DNA from: a bacterium
GTDB lineage: Bacteria > Chloroflexota > Chloroflexia > Chloroflexales > Kallotenuaceae
NCBI GenBank assembly: GCA_016781525.1
Contig: JADDQE010000218.1
Location: forward strand, 1 to 64,000
Reading direction: 5' to 3'
DNA length: 64,000 nt
This document shows, piece after piece, positions 52,667 to 61,718 of the stretch (positions within the stretch are counted from its first letter, which is position 1; each line of letters starts with the position of its first letter). Both the position numbers and the translations under genes were made by a program. The notes under the pieces are model-generated. The model was not told the DNA's origin and made no database searches. It saw nothing but the letters and a program-made list of their open reading frames with translations.

Positions 52667-53593
52667 ATGAATTCAGGGCAGCCGTCTCATGATCGATCTT
52701 CGTCCCTGGCGTCGCTTGCGGGACCCCTCGCCGAGGGCGTGCTCCAGGTACCTGGAGTCTACGATGCGCTAAGCGCCAAAGTCGCGCAAGCAGTCGGATT
52801 CAAGGCTGTTTCGGTCAGCGGTAACGCGGTGTCTGCCTCACAGCTAGGCCTCCCCGACATGGGGATCCTGACCATGACAGAAATGGTGGAACAAACGCGG
52901 CGGATCGTTCAGGCGGTGGACATTCCGGTCATCGCCGACGCGGACACCGGGTACGGGGGCCCGCTTAATATCATCCGCACCGTCCGCGAGTACGAATCCG
53001 TGGGAGTCGCCGCGCTCCACCTTGAAGATCAGGTACTACCAAAAAAATGCGCATACCTACCCGGTGAGCTTGAGCTGGTATCGATCGACGAGCAGCGGCG
53101 CCGACTGCTGGCCGCGCTCGAGGCGCGCACGCGGGCCGAGATCCTGATTATTGCACGTACCGACGCAAGTGGAGCAGTCAGCTTTGAGGAGCTCCTGCGA
53201 CGCTGTAAGGCTTATGCGGCGCTGGGTGTAGACTGGCTCTTCTGCGCCAAGCTACAGTCCTTGGAAGAAGCGCAACGCATTGCCACGGAGATTCAAATTC
53301 CTCTGATGGTCAACATGAATCTTGCAGGAGCTCTGAAGGCGGTGACAGCTGATGAGTTAAAGGCGGCGAATGTGGCGATAGCGCTGTACCCATCGGTTGT
53401 TCGCAATACCGTCGTCAAAGCCTTGACAGATAACCTTGCGGCGCTGCTCAGCACGGGCAGCCAGGAGGTCCTGGAGTCGCAGGTAGCAACTAGTCAGCAA
53501 TACGATCAGCTTCTAGGCACCGAACGCTGGCAACAGCTTGAGCGTTCCCTGGGTAGGAACGCAGAGGATAGCGAACGGGGAAATGCGAGGTAA
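52667..53593 (+). CDS. Isocitrate-lyase/PEP-mutase-superfamily lyase
   Basis: A 308-residue alpha/beta barrel. DADTGYGG (91-98) binds Mg2+ and substrate, and LHLEDQVLPKKCAYL (118-131) contains the catalytic-loop Cys, C128. Methylisocitrate and dimethylmalate lyases have K-[KR]-C-G-H here; this one has KKCAY, so Gly-His is replaced by Ala-Tyr. Cys at this position suggests a C-C lyase rather than a mutase or hydrolase. It should split a 2-hydroxy (tri)carboxylate to pyruvate, glyoxylate or oxaloacetate plus a second acid. Adjacent hydro-lyase genes recall dimethylmaleate hydratase plus dimethylmalate lyase of nicotinate fermentation, or AcnD/PrpB of the methylcitrate cycle. Confidence 0.88.
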   Translation: MNSGQPSHDRSSSLASLAGPLAEGVLQVPGVYDALSAKVAQAVGFKAVSVSGNAVSASQLGLPDMGILTMTEMVEQTRRIVQAVDIPVIADADTGYGGPLNIIRTVREYESVGVAALHLEDQVLPKKCAYLPGELELVSIDEQRRRLLAALEARTRAEILIIARTDASGAVSFEELLRRCKAYAALGVDWLFCAKLQSLEEAQRIATEIQIPLMVNMNLAGALKAVTADELKAANVAIALYPSVVRNTVVKALTDNLAALLSTGSQEVLESQVATSQQYDQLLGTERWQQLERSLGRNAEDSERGNAR

Positions 53594-53701
53594 CGGTAGC
53601 GCAATCAAGGTACCGGGCACGACCTAAAGTAACCGAGGGTGCGCTTGCAGTGATGGATGGCGCGAGGGCGAACGCGTCTGATGATGCAGGAGTGGGAGAC
53701 A

Positions 53702-55240
53702 ATGGCCAACGACCAGCAGCAGAAAACGGACGGGAGGATGCCGGCTTCCGTCCCAGAAGCGTTCCTGGAGCGAGCCGAGCAAGCTCCCGAGAAGATAGCC
53801 TTGCTGTTCGATGGAGTGGGATACAGCTACCGACAGCTTCAGGAGCGGAGCCTGGCGCTCGCAGCCGCGCTCCACGGCTCGGGGCTCCAACCGGGAGATC
53901 GAGTTGGGCTGTTCATGGATAACAGCCCGGACTTTGTAGGCGCTTACCTCGGGACGTTTCTAGCTGGCGGCGTGGTTGTACCCATCAATACGCAGTATCG
54001 ACAAGTCGAGCTTGAACATATTCTGAGCGATGCCGGCATTCGGGTATGCTTCACGGAACCTCGGCTTGCACCCGAACTCGCACGAGTCCGGAGTGGATTG
54101 CCGTCGCTTGAGGCAATCATCGAGACCGGCTTCCTGCTGGAAGGCTTCCTGGCGGGACACGGCGAGCAACGCAGCATCATGCCCAGCGGCGATGCTATCG
54201 CGATCATTGCGTACACCTCAGGGACAACCGGACGCAGTAAAGGGGCGATGCTGCTTCACCGCAATTTAATCTCAAACATTCAAGCTGTGTGTTCGGCCTG
54301 GCAATGGTCCGCCACCGATCATCTCCTGCTGACGCTTCCGTTATTTCACGTCCACGGCCTACTGGTGGGGTTGAACGGAACGTTGGTCTCGGGCGCGAGC
54401 GTCGAGCTCCGCCGGCACTTCGATGCTGCACAGGTGTACAATGCCCTGAGATCAGAGCCGATCACGATGTTTTTCGGTGTTCCAACCATGTACACACGCC
54501 TGCTGGCCGAGGCTGAGCTTCGAACAGAGCCGCCGCGGCCAATCCGTCTCTATGTATCGGGTAGCGCCCCGCTGAGTCCGCAAACCTTCCATACATTCGA
54601 GCAGGTTTTTGGGCAACCCATTCTCGAGCGCTACGGAATGACTGAAACAGGGATGAACCTGACCAACCCGTATAACGGCGAGCATCGGCCGGGGTCCATA
54701 GGAATGCCATTTCCTGGACAGGAAGCGCGCGTCGTCGACGTTCGCACGCGCGAGCCGGTAGGGCCAGGCACCGTAGGCGAGATCGAGGTACGGGGCCCGC
54801 ATGTCTTTGCCGGCTACTGGAACCAGCCGGCAGCAACAGCCGAGAGCTTTACAACGGATGGGTGGTTTCATACGGGAGACCTGGGCTTTGTCAGCGACGA
54901 CGGCTACTTCACCATCACGGGACGCGCGAAGGAGCTGATCATCAGCGGCGGCTATAACATCTATCCACGTGAGGTCGAAGAGGTACTCCAGGGCTGCCCA
55001 GGCGTCGCCGAGGTGGCAATTGTTGGACACCCCGACGGCGATCTTGGCGAGCGGGTAGTTGCTGCCGTTGTACGTAGCGACCCTAGCCTGACAACAGAAG
55101 CAGTCGTGGCCTTCTGCCGTAGTCGTCTCGCGAGCTATAAAAAGCCGCGCGAGGTATTTTTTGTCGATGCCCTTCCTCGGAACGCGTTGGGCAAGGTGCA
55201 AAAACACATCCTAAGTGCTCAGCTCGACTCCGGTGAGTAA
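53702..55240 (+). CDS. AMP-forming acyl-CoA synthetase, MatB/ACSF3-like
   Basis: A 512-residue adenylate-forming enzyme. The P-loop is YTSGTTGRSKGAM (about residues 165-177), LPLFHVHGLLVGL and YGMTETGMNLTNPYNGEHRP are close to malonyl/methylmalonyl-CoA synthetases, GWFHTGDLGF carries the hinge-side Asp, and the catalytic Lys lies in RNALGKVQK near the end. It activates a short (di)carboxylate with ATP and CoA. In this cluster it may activate an acid released by the lyase, such as malonate, methylmalonate or succinate-like products. The ATG at 53702 has GGGAG six bases upstream. The frame extends upstream to 53657 without a site. Confidence 0.88.
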   Translation: MANDQQQKTDGRMPASVPEAFLERAEQAPEKIALLFDGVGYSYRQLQERSLALAAALHGSGLQPGDRVGLFMDNSPDFVGAYLGTFLAGGVVVPINTQYRQVELEHILSDAGIRVCFTEPRLAPELARVRSGLPSLEAIIETGFLLEGFLAGHGEQRSIMPSGDAIAIIAYTSGTTGRSKGAMLLHRNLISNIQAVCSAWQWSATDHLLLTLPLFHVHGLLVGLNGTLVSGASVELRRHFDAAQVYNALRSEPITMFFGVPTMYTRLLAEAELRTEPPRPIRLYVSGSAPLSPQTFHTFEQVFGQPILERYGMTETGMNLTNPYNGEHRPGSIGMPFPGQEARVVDVRTREPVGPGTVGEIEVRGPHVFAGYWNQPAATAESFTTDGWFHTGDLGFVSDDGYFTITGRAKELIISGGYNIYPREVEEVLQGCPGVAEVAIVGHPDGDLGERVVAAVVRSDPSLTTEAVVAFCRSRLASYKKPREVFFVDALPRNALGKVQKHILSAQLDSGE

Positions 55241-55390
55241 TGGAGCTTTAGCAGGGCAAGGGATGCACGCGCCAATCACTTCAGGCTGCTGCGAGGCGTC
55301 CTTGTGGTTCAAGCCGTTCCAACGTTTGGACGACGATTATCGTTGCGAATATGATGTAGCTTCCAAGAATTGTACGGCAGGAGTTTATTC

Positions 55391-56482
55391 ATGCAACATT
55401 ATCGCATAGCGCTCTTACCCGGTGACGGCATCGGGCATGATGTAATAGCTGAGGGTGTCGAGACATTGCAACTGCTGGCAGAGCTTCACGGTGGTTTTCA
55501 GCTCGAGCTTGAGGCATTTGATTGGAGCTGCACCTACTATTTGAAGCACAACCGCATGATGCCTGCCGACGCCCTCAAGACGCTCGAGGAATTCGATGCG
55601 ATCTATTTGGGAGCCGTCGGCTTTCCAACCGTTCGCGATCACGTCAGCCTCTGGGGTATGCTGCTGCCGATCCGGCAGGCCTTCGACCTGTACGTCAACC
55701 AGCGTCCAATCCGACTGCTTCCCGGCATTGAGGGACCCTTACGGGGACGCGGGACTCAAGATATCAACTTTATCTGCATTCGCGAAAACACCGAGGGAGA
55801 GTACGCGGGCGTTGGCGGCCGGCTTCGCCAAGGTGAGCCCGACGAGGTCGCCCTACAAACGAGCGTATACACGCGGCGCGCCACCGAGCGGATCATACGC
55901 TACGCCTTCGACCTGGCTCGACGTGAGGGACGCCGCAAGGTCACCAGTGCGACAAAATCAAATGCCCAGCAGTATGGGATGGTGTTGTGGGATGAGATAC
56001 ACGCGGCAGTTGCCACTGACTACACTGATATCGCAACCGAGAAGTGGCATGTTGATGCACTTGCCGCGCGGTTTGTAACGCACCCGCAAACGTTTGATGT
56101 CGTCGTAGGCTCCAACCTGTTTGGTGACATCCTTACCGACCTTGGCGGTGCGCTACAGGGCAGCCTGGGACTACCGCCGAGCGCTAACTTTCACCCGGAT
56201 CCCGCGACTCGTCGTGGCCCGGCGTTATTCGAGCCGGTTCATGGCTCCGCGCCGGATATCGCAGGAAAGGGGATCGCGAATCCCATCGCCGCAATCTGGT
56301 CAGCGCAGTTGATGCTGGACTACCTAGGGGAGCGTGCCGCCGCGATCGCCTTGATGCGAGCGATTGAAACAGTGACCGGACAAGGCCAGGTCCGCACTCC
56401 CGATCTAGGGGGACAGGCGACAACCAACCAGATAGGCAACGCGATCCGGGGCACGCTTCGCGACCAGCTAAAGCGTAGCTAG
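55391..56482 (+). CDS. Tartrate/D-malate/isopropylmalate-dehydrogenase-like enzyme 2
   Basis: A 363-residue beta-decarboxylating dehydrogenase. LLPGDGIGHDVIAEGV starts the fold; NQRPIRLLPG and IRENTEGEYAG are the substrate Arg and Glu loops; GSNLFGDILTDLGGALQGSLG holds the metal Asp residues; PVHGSAPDIAGKGIANP is the NAD loop. The overall pattern is closest to TtuC/DmlA (tartrate or D-malate dehydrogenase, decarboxylating). CAGGAG lies eight bases before the ATG at 55391. It differs clearly from enzyme 1, so they probably oxidise different hydroxy acids. It precedes the malic enzyme gene by about 180 bp. Confidence 0.9.
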   Translation: MQHYRIALLPGDGIGHDVIAEGVETLQLLAELHGGFQLELEAFDWSCTYYLKHNRMMPADALKTLEEFDAIYLGAVGFPTVRDHVSLWGMLLPIRQAFDLYVNQRPIRLLPGIEGPLRGRGTQDINFICIRENTEGEYAGVGGRLRQGEPDEVALQTSVYTRRATERIIRYAFDLARREGRRKVTSATKSNAQQYGMVLWDEIHAAVATDYTDIATEKWHVDALAARFVTHPQTFDVVVGSNLFGDILTDLGGALQGSLGLPPSANFHPDPATRRGPALFEPVHGSAPDIAGKGIANPIAAIWSAQLMLDYLGERAAAIALMRAIETVTGQGQVRTPDLGGQATTNQIGNAIRGTLRDQLKRS

Positions 56483-56665
56483 GGCGGGTATCGCGTGGGT
56501 GAGCGACCGTAACCAAGCCGAACGATCCCAGACACGAGTGGTGTAGGCAGGAACAGCATGCTGTCGTCGCCCTAGCAGTGCCGCCGCATGCGCTATGCAG
56601 GCGTTGGGGCAGCAAACGCGCGAGGCGATACGTACTGCAAGATCTTGTACGGAAAGTGAAGAAAC

Positions 56666-58390
56666 ATGAAGATACCTGCATTCCGGGTCGCCCGCGACGA
56701 ACAGACTGGCGAAGAAGTTATGGAAGTGCGCTTGGCTGGCTGGCCACTGCTAAACAGCCCACTATTGAACAAGAGCAGTGCTTTTACCGACGAAGAGCGC
56801 TATGAGTTCGATCTGCTGGGACTGCTCCCGCCACAGGTGTCTACCCTGCCCGAACAGGTGGCACGGGCGTATGCCAGCTACCAGTGCAAACCAACCGATT
56901 TAGAGCGTTATATCTATCTTCTGAGCTTACAGGATCGCAACGAGACACTCTTTTACCGGCTGCTGCAAGAACATATTAGCGAGCTCATGCCCATCGTCTA
57001 TACCCCAACCGTTGGACTGGCCTCGCAATCGTACAGCCATATCTACCGGCGGTCACGCGGCCTGTATATCTCCTATCCCCAGCGCAACGACATCGATCGC
57101 ATCCTCAACAACGCGCCGCATCCGGACGTCCGGGTGATCGTGGTAACTGACGGCGAGCGCGTACTCGGTCTGGGCGATCTAGGTGTTGGTGGGATGGGCA
57201 TTCCGATTGGCAAGCTTTCACTCTACACCCTCTGCGCCGGAATTCATCCCGCGACTACTCTACCGATCCTGCTTGACGTCGGAACCAATAACCAACAGCT
57301 GCTGAGCGATCCGATTTATCTAGGCTGGCGCCACGGGCGGGTGCGCGGGCAAGAGTACGACGATTTTATCGAGAGCTTTGTCGCGGCTGTGCAGCGCCAC
57401 TTTCCGAGCGCGCTTTTGCAGTGGGAAGACTTTTCCCGCGACAACGGGCCGCGAATTCTTGCCCGATACCGGGATCGGCTGTGCAGCTTCAACGACGACA
57501 TCCAGGGTACCGGAGCAGTTACACTGGCAGGACTGCTCGCGGCCGTGAGCGTAACGGGCTCGCGGCTGAGCGACCAGCGAATCGTCGTGTTAGGCGCCGG
57601 GCAGGCCGCGGTAGGCGTTAGCGACCAGATCGTATCGGCGATGGTACGTGAGGGTCAGGCAGAGGAGCAGGCGCGCCGCGCAGTCTGGCTGATTGACGTC
57701 GGTGGGCTGCTGCATACGGGGCGTATGGATCTTGAGCCAGGCAATCACATGTACGCGCAGCCGGTGGAACGCCTTGTCGGCTGGGAGGTTGAGCGTCCGG
57801 ATCCGATCACATTGGCCGACGTGGTGCGGAACGTGCATCCGACGATCCTGATAGGCGCGGCTGCCCAGCCTGGAGCATTTACCGAAGAGATCGTCCGGAA
57901 CATGGCCCAGCATGTGGAACGCCCGATTATTTTTCCGCTCTCCAATCCGACATCGAAGAGCGAGGCTGTGCCGGCGACGTTGCTCGCCTGGACCGAGGGA
58001 CGCGCTTTGATCGCGACCGGCAGCCCATTTGCGGATGTTGTGTACAAGGGCCAGACCTTCCGCATCGGTCAGTGCAATAACGCATTTATTTTTCCGGGCG
58101 TTGGACTTGGCGTGATCGCCAGTGGCGCTACGCGTGTGACCGAGTCGATGTTTGTTGCGGCAGCACAGGAGCTTGGCCGTCTGTCGCCAGCCCACCACGA
58201 TCCAACAGCCTCTTTGCTGCCGTCGATGGAGCAGATCCGCGATGTATCGCAGCGGGTCGCGTTAGCAGTCGGCGCCGAGGCGCAGCGCGCCGGCGTCGCC
58301 CCGTCGACGAGCGCAGAAGAACTGCGCCGGCGTGTAACCGCGACAATGTGGTCGCCCGAGTATCTGCGATACAAACGGGTTGCTCGTTGA
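56666..58390 (+). CDS. maeA: NAD-dependent malic enzyme
   Basis: A 574-residue large-type malic enzyme that converts malate to pyruvate, CO2 and [12 protein letters not shown] has the catalytic Tyr (about residue 112). [23 protein letters not shown] (given here only as family landmark, residues about 160-182) holds the Arg and Lys that bind malate. EDFSRDNG and [11 protein letters not shown] carry the metal ligands, and [11 protein letters not shown] is the NAD loop. It ends the carboxylate cluster and would feed C4 acids to pyruvate, the same outlet as the lyase reaction. The first ATG lacks a strong ribosome site but is at the family N-terminus. No transcription terminator is clear downstream. 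Confidence 0.94.
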   Translation: MKIPAFRVARDEQTGEEVMEVRLAGWPLLNSPLLNKSSAFTDEERYEFDLLGLLPPQVSTLPEQVARAYASYQCKPTDLERYIYLLSLQDRNETLFYRLLQEHISELMPIVYTPTVGLASQSYSHIYRRSRGLYISYPQRNDIDRILNNAPHPDVRVIVVTDGERVLGLGDLGVGGMGIPIGKLSLYTLCAGIHPATTLPILLDVGTNNQQLLSDPIYLGWRHGRVRGQEYDDFIESFVAAVQRHFPSALLQWEDFSRDNGPRILARYRDRLCSFNDDIQGTGAVTLAGLLAAVSVTGSRLSDQRIVVLGAGQAAVGVSDQIVSAMVREGQAEEQARRAVWLIDVGGLLHTGRMDLEPGNHMYAQPVERLVGWEVERPDPITLADVVRNVHPTILIGAAAQPGAFTEEIVRNMAQHVERPIIFPLSNPTSKSEAVPATLLAWTEGRALIATGSPFADVVYKGQTFRIGQCNNAFIFPGVGLGVIASGATRVTESMFVAAAQELGRLSPAHHDPTASLLPSMEQIRDVSQRVALAVGAEAQRAGVAPSTSAEELRRRVTATMWSPEYLRYKRVAR

Positions 58391-58677
58391 GCCGATGCGA
58401 GAGCTGGAAGCAAAGCAGCCTTGAGTAATGCTGCACTGAGGGAAAGCTGTGCTCTCGAATAGCACCGGCGCAAACAGGTAATGAGTCCGGGGCGTGGGCT
58501 TGAGGAGTACCTGGCCGCGCTGTACCGTTTCCTGACGAACCGGATCCCTGAGCAATAAGGAGCTGGCACTGCTCCCACGTTCGCTAGCTCTTGAGTCACC
58601 CCTGACTTCCCCTCTGGGCGGAGCGGCCATGAACGCAAGCGGCGGCGACTTGGAGTACCTAGAGCGAGGTAGGCACA

Positions 58678-59184
58678 ATGCTGGACATTGCACAGTTCGA
58701 GCCGGAAACGCATCGACGAGACGTACGCGAGCTCTTTGAGGCATACTTATCCTCGCTTGTTCCATTATTTGAGCGGGATTTTGGGCTTAGCTTCGACGTC
58801 GGCCTGATAGTGGACCGCGACATGGAGCAGCTGCACAAGTTCACGCCGCCGCACGGGCACCTTCTCGTCGCCTATGCGGACGCCCAAGTGGCTGGGTGTG
58901 CCTGCCTGCGCAGGCTTACGGACGAGATTGGCGAGGTGAAACGGATGTATGTCCGTCCGTCACAGCGCCGCCAGGGCATCGGCCGCGCTCTGATGGCGGC
59001 CATCATCTCCGAAGCGCGCCACATCGGCTACACACTCCTACGCCTCGACAGTGCCCCATTCCTGCTGGAATCGCATAGCTTGTACCGTTCCTTTGGCTTT
59101 AAAGCGATACCGCCGTATGCGGGCTGTGAAATTCCCGAAAGCTTCCACTCGCGGTGGGAATTCATGGAGCTTCCGCTGAAGTAG
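58678..59184 (+). CDS. GNAT family N-acetyltransferase
   Basis: A 168-residue acetyltransferase. VKRMYVRPSQRRQGIGRALM (about residues 87-106) has the full acetyl-CoA loop R-x-x-G-I-G. LESHSLYRSFGFKAIPPYAG is the C-terminal motif B region. It fits the small-molecule GNAT class often called PhnO or YjgM-like, with an unknown acceptor. AGCGAGGTAG precedes the ATG. About 290 bases separate it from the malic enzyme gene without another gene. It is probably not part of the carboxylate system. Confidence 0.9.
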   Translation: MLDIAQFEPETHRRDVRELFEAYLSSLVPLFERDFGLSFDVGLIVDRDMEQLHKFTPPHGHLLVAYADAQVAGCACLRRLTDEIGEVKRMYVRPSQRRQGIGRALMAAIISEARHIGYTLLRLDSAPFLLESHSLYRSFGFKAIPPYAGCEIPESFHSRWEFMELPLK

Positions 59185-59206
59185 CAATCAGGACCGTCTC
59201 AAGCAC

Positions 59207-59731
59207 ATGACCGAACTCGAGCAGCGCTTGGTTGAGGCCCTAATTACTGCTGCTTGGCCCTTGCACGGGCAGGTTAGCTTCGTCATCGGCATTGTGCTAG
59301 GCTACTTCATCTGGTCGCGGCTGTACTTCCGGGTTATCGATCCAGGCATACGTACTCGCGTGGGCGCTGCTCTGGGCGTCCAGCTGATTTGGGTACTGCG
59401 GCATAGCGCGAGCTATCAAACAGCTTTTGAGTGGGAATTTGCTCGCTATTACCGCTGGTCATGGGGCATAGCTCAGGAACAACAGCGCACTTTTCTCTGT
59501 GACGGAGCGGTTCTTGTGCTATCACTTCTCGTCGTTAACATCGTCGCCGGTCTCTGGCCCATCGGCGTGTTTCTGGCGGTTGCCCTCTGGCTCGAGGCAC
59601 TATCATACATCGTCTTTTTTCCCACATGCTGCTTGATGCTTGCACTCTACGCGATTTTCTGGAGCGGGCGGTACGCAGTAGCCGGCATGCGTGAAGCAAC
59701 GCCGCGTGCCGGAGTCCGCTCCTCGCACTAG
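59207..59731 (+). CDS. Four-helix membrane protein of unknown function
   Basis: A 174-residue protein. Hydrophobic stretches at about residues 18-40 (GQVSFVIGIVLGYFIWSRL), 50-63, 103-130 (AVLVLSLLVVNIVAGLWPIG) and 132-156 (EALSYIVFFPTCCLMLALYA) suggest four membrane helices. The loops carry aromatic and basic residues. I do not recognise the family. The start is 22 bp after the acetyltransferase stop and has no strong ribosome site, so it is likely translated through coupling. No function is proposed. Confidence 0.7.
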   Translation: MTELEQRLVEALITAAWPLHGQVSFVIGIVLGYFIWSRLYFRVIDPGIRTRVGAALGVQLIWVLRHSASYQTAFEWEFARYYRWSWGIAQEQQRTFLCDGAVLVLSLLVVNIVAGLWPIGVFLAVALWLEALSYIVFFPTCCLMLALYAIFWSGRYAVAGMREATPRAGVRSSH

Positions 59732-59807
59732 CCCATGCACCCGGAATAGCTCTATCGTCATGCGCTGAGCAACGTTTGCTCGATTTAGCCTGCTTGGAGG
59801 TAAAGAC

Positions 59808-60110
59808 ATGAGACGCCGCCTGTCAGCCATCTCCACCCCTTTTTACAAGTTTGTCCTTCCAGCGATATGGCTTGCCGCCAGTCTCGCAGTCATCGTGCTG
59901 CTCATCGGCCAGTTGCCCAACATAGCGCTGTGGAGCCTCCTTTTGCTCCTTCCTCCCGTGCTGATGGCATACTTCTTCGCACCACTAAAATACGTTGCCG
60001 CCGACGACACCCGCCTGTATGTATCGAATTACCTGAACGAAACACGTCCGTATCGCCGGAGTGTGGCCAGTGGTCGCACACAAGTCGGCACCCGATTCTG
60101 TTCAGGTTGA
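59808..60110 (+). CDS. Membrane protein, probably 3'-truncated or frameshifted
   Basis: A 100-residue frame with two helices (FVLPAIWLAASLAVIVLLIG and ALWSLLLLLPPVLMAYFF) followed by VAADDTRLYVSNYLNE. That layout is usual for small membrane proteins in which a PH-like strand region follows, but here the translation after NYLNE turns into Arg/Ser/Gly-rich residues and stops. Another frame continues with WSHTSRHPILFRLSG, which looks more like the expected strand. A one-base shift near 60040 is possible. GGAGG precedes the ATG. The gene ends 46 bp from the convergent GH6 gene. Confidence 0.55.
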   Translation: MRRRLSAISTPFYKFVLPAIWLAASLAVIVLLIGQLPNIALWSLLLLLPPVLMAYFFAPLKYVAADDTRLYVSNYLNETRPYRRSVASGRTQVGTRFCSG

Positions 60111-60155
60111 GTGGCGCAGTCAGGCGGAGGCCGCGCGGTGCGAGTTAATGGCCTG

Positions 60156-60563
60156 CTACTTGAGCGGCGGGTTGGCGAGGCTCACGAGCTCGAGCGCCTG
60201 CACCGGGAACCACACGCCCGCATCGGGGTCTACCAGATCCCAGACAGGATCAACCACATTGTTGCCAGAGCCGAGACCACGGCTGCACTGGCCGTCCGAC
60301 TCACCGGGCACCTTAATCCACAGGAAGGCGTCGACCAGCTCGTTGCCGGTGTCGGTAGTGGGGCGAATGCCAATACCACGGCCGGGAGGGTTGCACCATG
60401 TCTGCGCGTCGGGGAAGGACTCCGTTGGCGTCCACGGACCCTGGCCGTTCCGGCTGGTGTCGATGACGAAGTGCGTGGTCGGCTCGGTCTTTCCAAGGAT
60501 CAGCTCGTAGCGCGAGTTGATGCCGGCGGTGTTCGGCTGGGCTCGACTGCAGAGTCGCTCCAA
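60156..60563 (-). pseudogene. C-terminal part of a GH6 cellulase (other frame)
   Basis: This frame holds the missing end of the GH6 protein encoded at 60500-61504: NTAGINSRYELILGK, FVIDTSRNGQGPW (the second GH6 signature with an active-site Asp), FPDAQTWCNPPGRGIG and DAFLWIKVPGESDGQC. Without it the enzyme has no complete active site. The two frames switch near 60545, in the codons for SAVEP / QPNTAG. A short insertion or deletion that is not a multiple of three is enough to explain it. Confidence 0.85.
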
Positions 60564-61504
60564 ATGTTGGCCGCATCGAGCGCAACTCCGGTCTGGTTGT
60601 TCGCGGGTCCACCGCTCCAGTACTGGTTGCCGCAGCTGTCGAAGTCACCCGGCTGCACCTGCGTGACGTAGGCGATGCACGAGGAAATCCAGGTACCATA
60701 CTGAACAAGGTTTTCCGTCCACTGGTAGTTCGATGCGTTGAGGAAGAAGCCGTCCGCCTCCTGCACGCCCGCTTTCAACAGGCGGTCGGTAACGTCGCCG
60801 ACACTTAACCACGCGTTGTGAGTGGCATCCAGGTAGACCTGTGTGTTCGGAAGAGCGCCGAGAACGTCGACGGCGTAGTTCAGCATCTCGAAGCGCTCGG
60901 CTGCCGCGGTCTCGCGGTTGGCCTCCGCAGGCTGGCACCACTCCAGCTGACCGTCGATATTGGTGTACCAGGGGATGATTCCTAGGCCATCCGGCTCGAG
61001 GATGATAACTGCCCTGCGGTCCTCGATGCCGCGGACGACGCCGTCAATCCAGGCGTTGTACTCCTTGACGGAGGTGGCCCCACCCGCAGAGTACTGGGCG
61101 CAGTCACGGAACGGGATGTTATAGAGCACGATGACGGGGAGACTGTTCTGCCCAGCCGCCTGCCGCGTCAGCCGGCGGACCTGTTGCTCGGCGTCCTGCG
61201 GCGAGCCGCTTCCTAACCATACCGCCGTCGGGGTATTGATGATAACGTCGATCTGATCGGCTTCGACCTCGCGGCCATCCGACCTTAGCTGCGCAATCTG
61301 CTTAACCGCATCTTGGTTCGGCTGCGGGATATAGAACGGAGTACCTGAAGCGGAGCTACCCTCGGAACTGCTCTTTATGCCGCGCAGCGCAACCAATGAG
61401 ACCGTAACGACGATGAGTGCCGTTAGAACGACGCCAACAACCAGCCAGTGTCTGCGCTTGCTGCGCTCTGCCATTTGCCTTGCCTTCCGTCTGTCGATGC
61501 TCAT
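60500..61504 (-). CDS. GH6 family endoglucanase/cellobiohydrolase, frameshifted
   Basis: The first 334 codons give a membrane anchor or signal (about residues 20-42), a Ser-rich spacer and most of a GH6 barrel. IPFRDCAQYSAGGATSV is the loop with the GH6 signature 1, IILEPDGLG (about 168-176) holds the proton-donor Asp, VYLDATHNAWL follows, and IAYVTQVQPGDFDSCG with conserved Cys is typical. After DAANIWSDSAVEP the frame leaves the family sequence and stops, while the end is found in another frame (60156-60563). An intact enzyme would cut beta-1,4-glucan by inversion, outside the cell. As read, it is inactive or a sequencing error. It starts at the ATG at 61504; a potential ribosome site is weak. 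Confidence 0.85.
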   Translation of the reverse strand: MSIDRRKARQMAERSKRRHWLVVGVVLTALIVVTVSLVALRGIKSSSEGSSASGTPFYIPQPNQDAVKQIAQLRSDGREVEADQIDVIINTPTAVWLGSGSPQDAEQQVRRLTRQAAGQNSLPVIVLYNIPFRDCAQYSAGGATSVKEYNAWIDGVVRGIEDRRAVIILEPDGLGIIPWYTNIDGQLEWCQPAEANRETAAAERFEMLNYAVDVLGALPNTQVYLDATHNAWLSVGDVTDRLLKAGVQEADGFFLNASNYQWTENLVQYGTWISSCIAYVTQVQPGDFDSCGNQYWSGGPANNQTGVALDAANIWSDSAVEPSRTPPASTRATS

Positions 61505-61718
61505 GCCGGCAGTTGTCGAAAACCCGCTTGGCTCCCAGCGCGGGACTGATTGCGCGATGGGCTACACGTAGCGCATCGCGGCCACAGCAGAAAGTGAGGT
61601 ACCTAGACAGTGATTGCAACGCCACTGCGCAAACGCGGCGGATCGTACTGTACCATTTGGCCTCCAGTCAACTTCATTCCGCTTAGGATAAGCGCGCTAG
61701 GTCGGTGGGGTCAAGATA
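61505..61718. other. Divergent gap upstream of the GH6 and phosphoesterase genes
   Basis: The roughly 460 bases between 61505 and 61961 contain no supportable gene. Short frames on both strands lack ribosome sites. The only element I can support is the TTGCCG/TATCAT promoter at 61719-61746. Confidence 0.4.

Noticed and set aside
54452-55207. 251-codon minus-strand frame
   Set aside because: Shadow of the acyl-CoA synthetase gene; no motif of its own.
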